From Promethearchaeota archaeon (GTDB lineage: Archaea; Asgardarchaeota; Lokiarchaeia; Sigyniarchaeales; SOKP01), in assembly GCA_016839585.1 (NCBI GenBank), contig JAEOTZ010000071.1:1-64000 (forward strand): a stretch of 64,000 nt of DNA, read 5' to 3'. The translations under genes were made by a program, and so were the position numbers. Position 1 is the first letter of the stretch. Every line of letters begins with the position of its first letter. Below are positions 63,635-64,000 of the stretch, piece after piece. A model generated the notes under the pieces. It saw only the letters and a program-made list of their open reading frames with translations. It made no database searches and was not told the DNA's origin.

Positions 63635-64000
63635 ATGTTAGATATAGATTATCAAATTTTGAAAATTATTTATAGGACTAATGGGAATGCTAGGTTAAAG
63701 CATATTCAAGATGAAATTAAAACTGTAAAAGGAATTAAAATCCCACTATCAACAATTAATAGCTGTATTGAGAGACTTGAGAAGAAAAAATATGTTGATT
63801 GGATTAGGTATTCTCCTCTTAAATTAACAGAGCGTGGTACTGATTTAGCTAAAGAATTAATACGCCATGCTCGATTATTGGAATTACTATTATATAATGA
63901 ATTAGAGTTAAGCGCTGAAGAAGCTCATACTGAAAGTGAAAAGTTCAATTTGCTTTTTTCATGTGAAACAATAAATAGGATCTGTGAAAAATATTCTCAT
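63635..64000 (+). CDS. DtxR/MntR-family metal-dependent regulator (3' end cut)
   Basis: A 122-codon open frame reaching the window end, too incomplete to end in a stop. The N-terminal winged helix (about residues 1-60, LSTINSCIERLEKKKYVDWI then LKLTERG) is followed by ELIRHARLLELLLYNELELSAEEAHTESEKF, the dimerisation/metal-binding helix pattern of DtxR/MntR (including the His and Glu of RHxxLE and AHTE). It is 19 bases after the ZIP transporter, so it very likely controls the operators at 62787-62823. Confidence 0.85.
   Translation, partial: MLDIDYQILKIIYRTNGNARLKHIQDEIKTVKGIKIPLSTINSCIERLEKKKYVDWIRYSPLKLTERGTDLAKELIRHARLLELLLYNELELSAEEAHTESEKFNLLFSCETINRICEKYSH

Noticed and set aside
1-64000. 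tRNA, rRNA or other structural RNA genes
   Set aside because: In such an AT-rich genome they should appear as GC-rich islands; no such island or cloverleaf sequence was seen in the spacers.
1-64000. CRISPR arrays, insertion sequences, integrase or phage genes
   Set aside because: No regularly spaced direct repeats, transposase motif or terminal inverted repeats were seen; the 19-base repeat pair at 36393 and 36455 is only two copies in a promoter.

Overview
The window comes from an AT-rich archaeal genome and most probably from an Asgard archaeon, Lokiarchaeia-like. The evidence is the mix of ordinary archaeal genes (radA, an ADP-forming acyl-CoA synthetase beta subunit, an archaeal COG1202-type helicase, geranylgeranyl diphosphate synthase, ComDE-type decarboxylase) with eukaryote-like proteins: a true actin-related protein, a Ras/Rab-type GTPase fused to a roadblock domain, several longin/roadblock-like proteins, a JAMM (Rpn11/CSN5-type) protease fused to TPR-like helices, a UFL1-like HEAT plus winged-helix protein, an SDS22-like LRR protein and a SERCA-like calcium ATPase. 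No rRNA, tRNA, CRISPR array, transposase or prophage gene was recognised. Genes are densely packed, with short AT-rich spacers and many TTG/GTG starts.

Layout. 1-3 kb: histidine degradation (hutH partial, hutI, and ftcD convergent). 3-6 kb: surface glycan/lipid genes (flippase-like protein, GT-C-like membrane protein, DPM1-like GT2). 6-11 kb: LarA-like protein, dCMP deaminase, SIS-domain phosphoglucose isomerase-like protein, RadA with an unusual N-terminal zinc-finger-like extension, and a membrane-anchored protein. 11.7-18.7 kb: a giant surface protein with a cytosolic longin-like region, an acyl-CoA synthetase subunit, and the roadblock-GTPase fusion. 18.7-24.4 kb: calcium ATPase, a three-gene set of small membrane proteins, and an iron-sulfur flavoprotein. 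24.4-32.9 kb: helical/winged-helix protein, radical SAM enzyme, C2HC zinc-finger protein, JAMM-TPR protein, a CaiB-ComD-ComE gene set, LRR protein, phosphodiesterase. 33-42 kb: isoprenoid synthase, a second radical SAM enzyme, two tandem regulators divergent from an ABC exporter, IMP dehydrogenase and PurH. 42-49 kb: small winged helix protein, UFL1-like protein, HAD hydrolase, duplicated PH-like membrane proteins, MBL hydrolase, ModE-like regulator, CBS protein. 49.6-56 kb: zinc-ribbon actin-related protein, secreted toroid-like protein, FolD, and a longin / Obg-Drg-like GTPase / longin group. 56-64 kb: helicase, a 53-residue gene, a DnaJ-zinc-finger protein without J domain, an ECF S-component with a clear operator array, threonine synthase fused to a winged helix, and a ZIP transporter followed by a DtxR-family regulator (cut by the window end) with a tandem operator upstream.

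How it fits together. The metabolic genes point to amino-acid (histidine) use, one-carbon folate chemistry (FtcD, FolD, PurH) and purine synthesis. The eukaryote-like genes form a possible signalling/cytoskeleton/protein-modifier theme, but they are scattered along the window rather than in one operon. The most unusual items are the actin-related protein carrying two zinc ribbons just before its last actin segment, the surface protein with an intracellular longin-like domain lying 1 kb from a roadblock-GTPase fusion, the UFL1-like and JAMM proteins, and three promoter regions with readable symmetric or repeated operators. All functional calls are from reading motifs; no database search was run.
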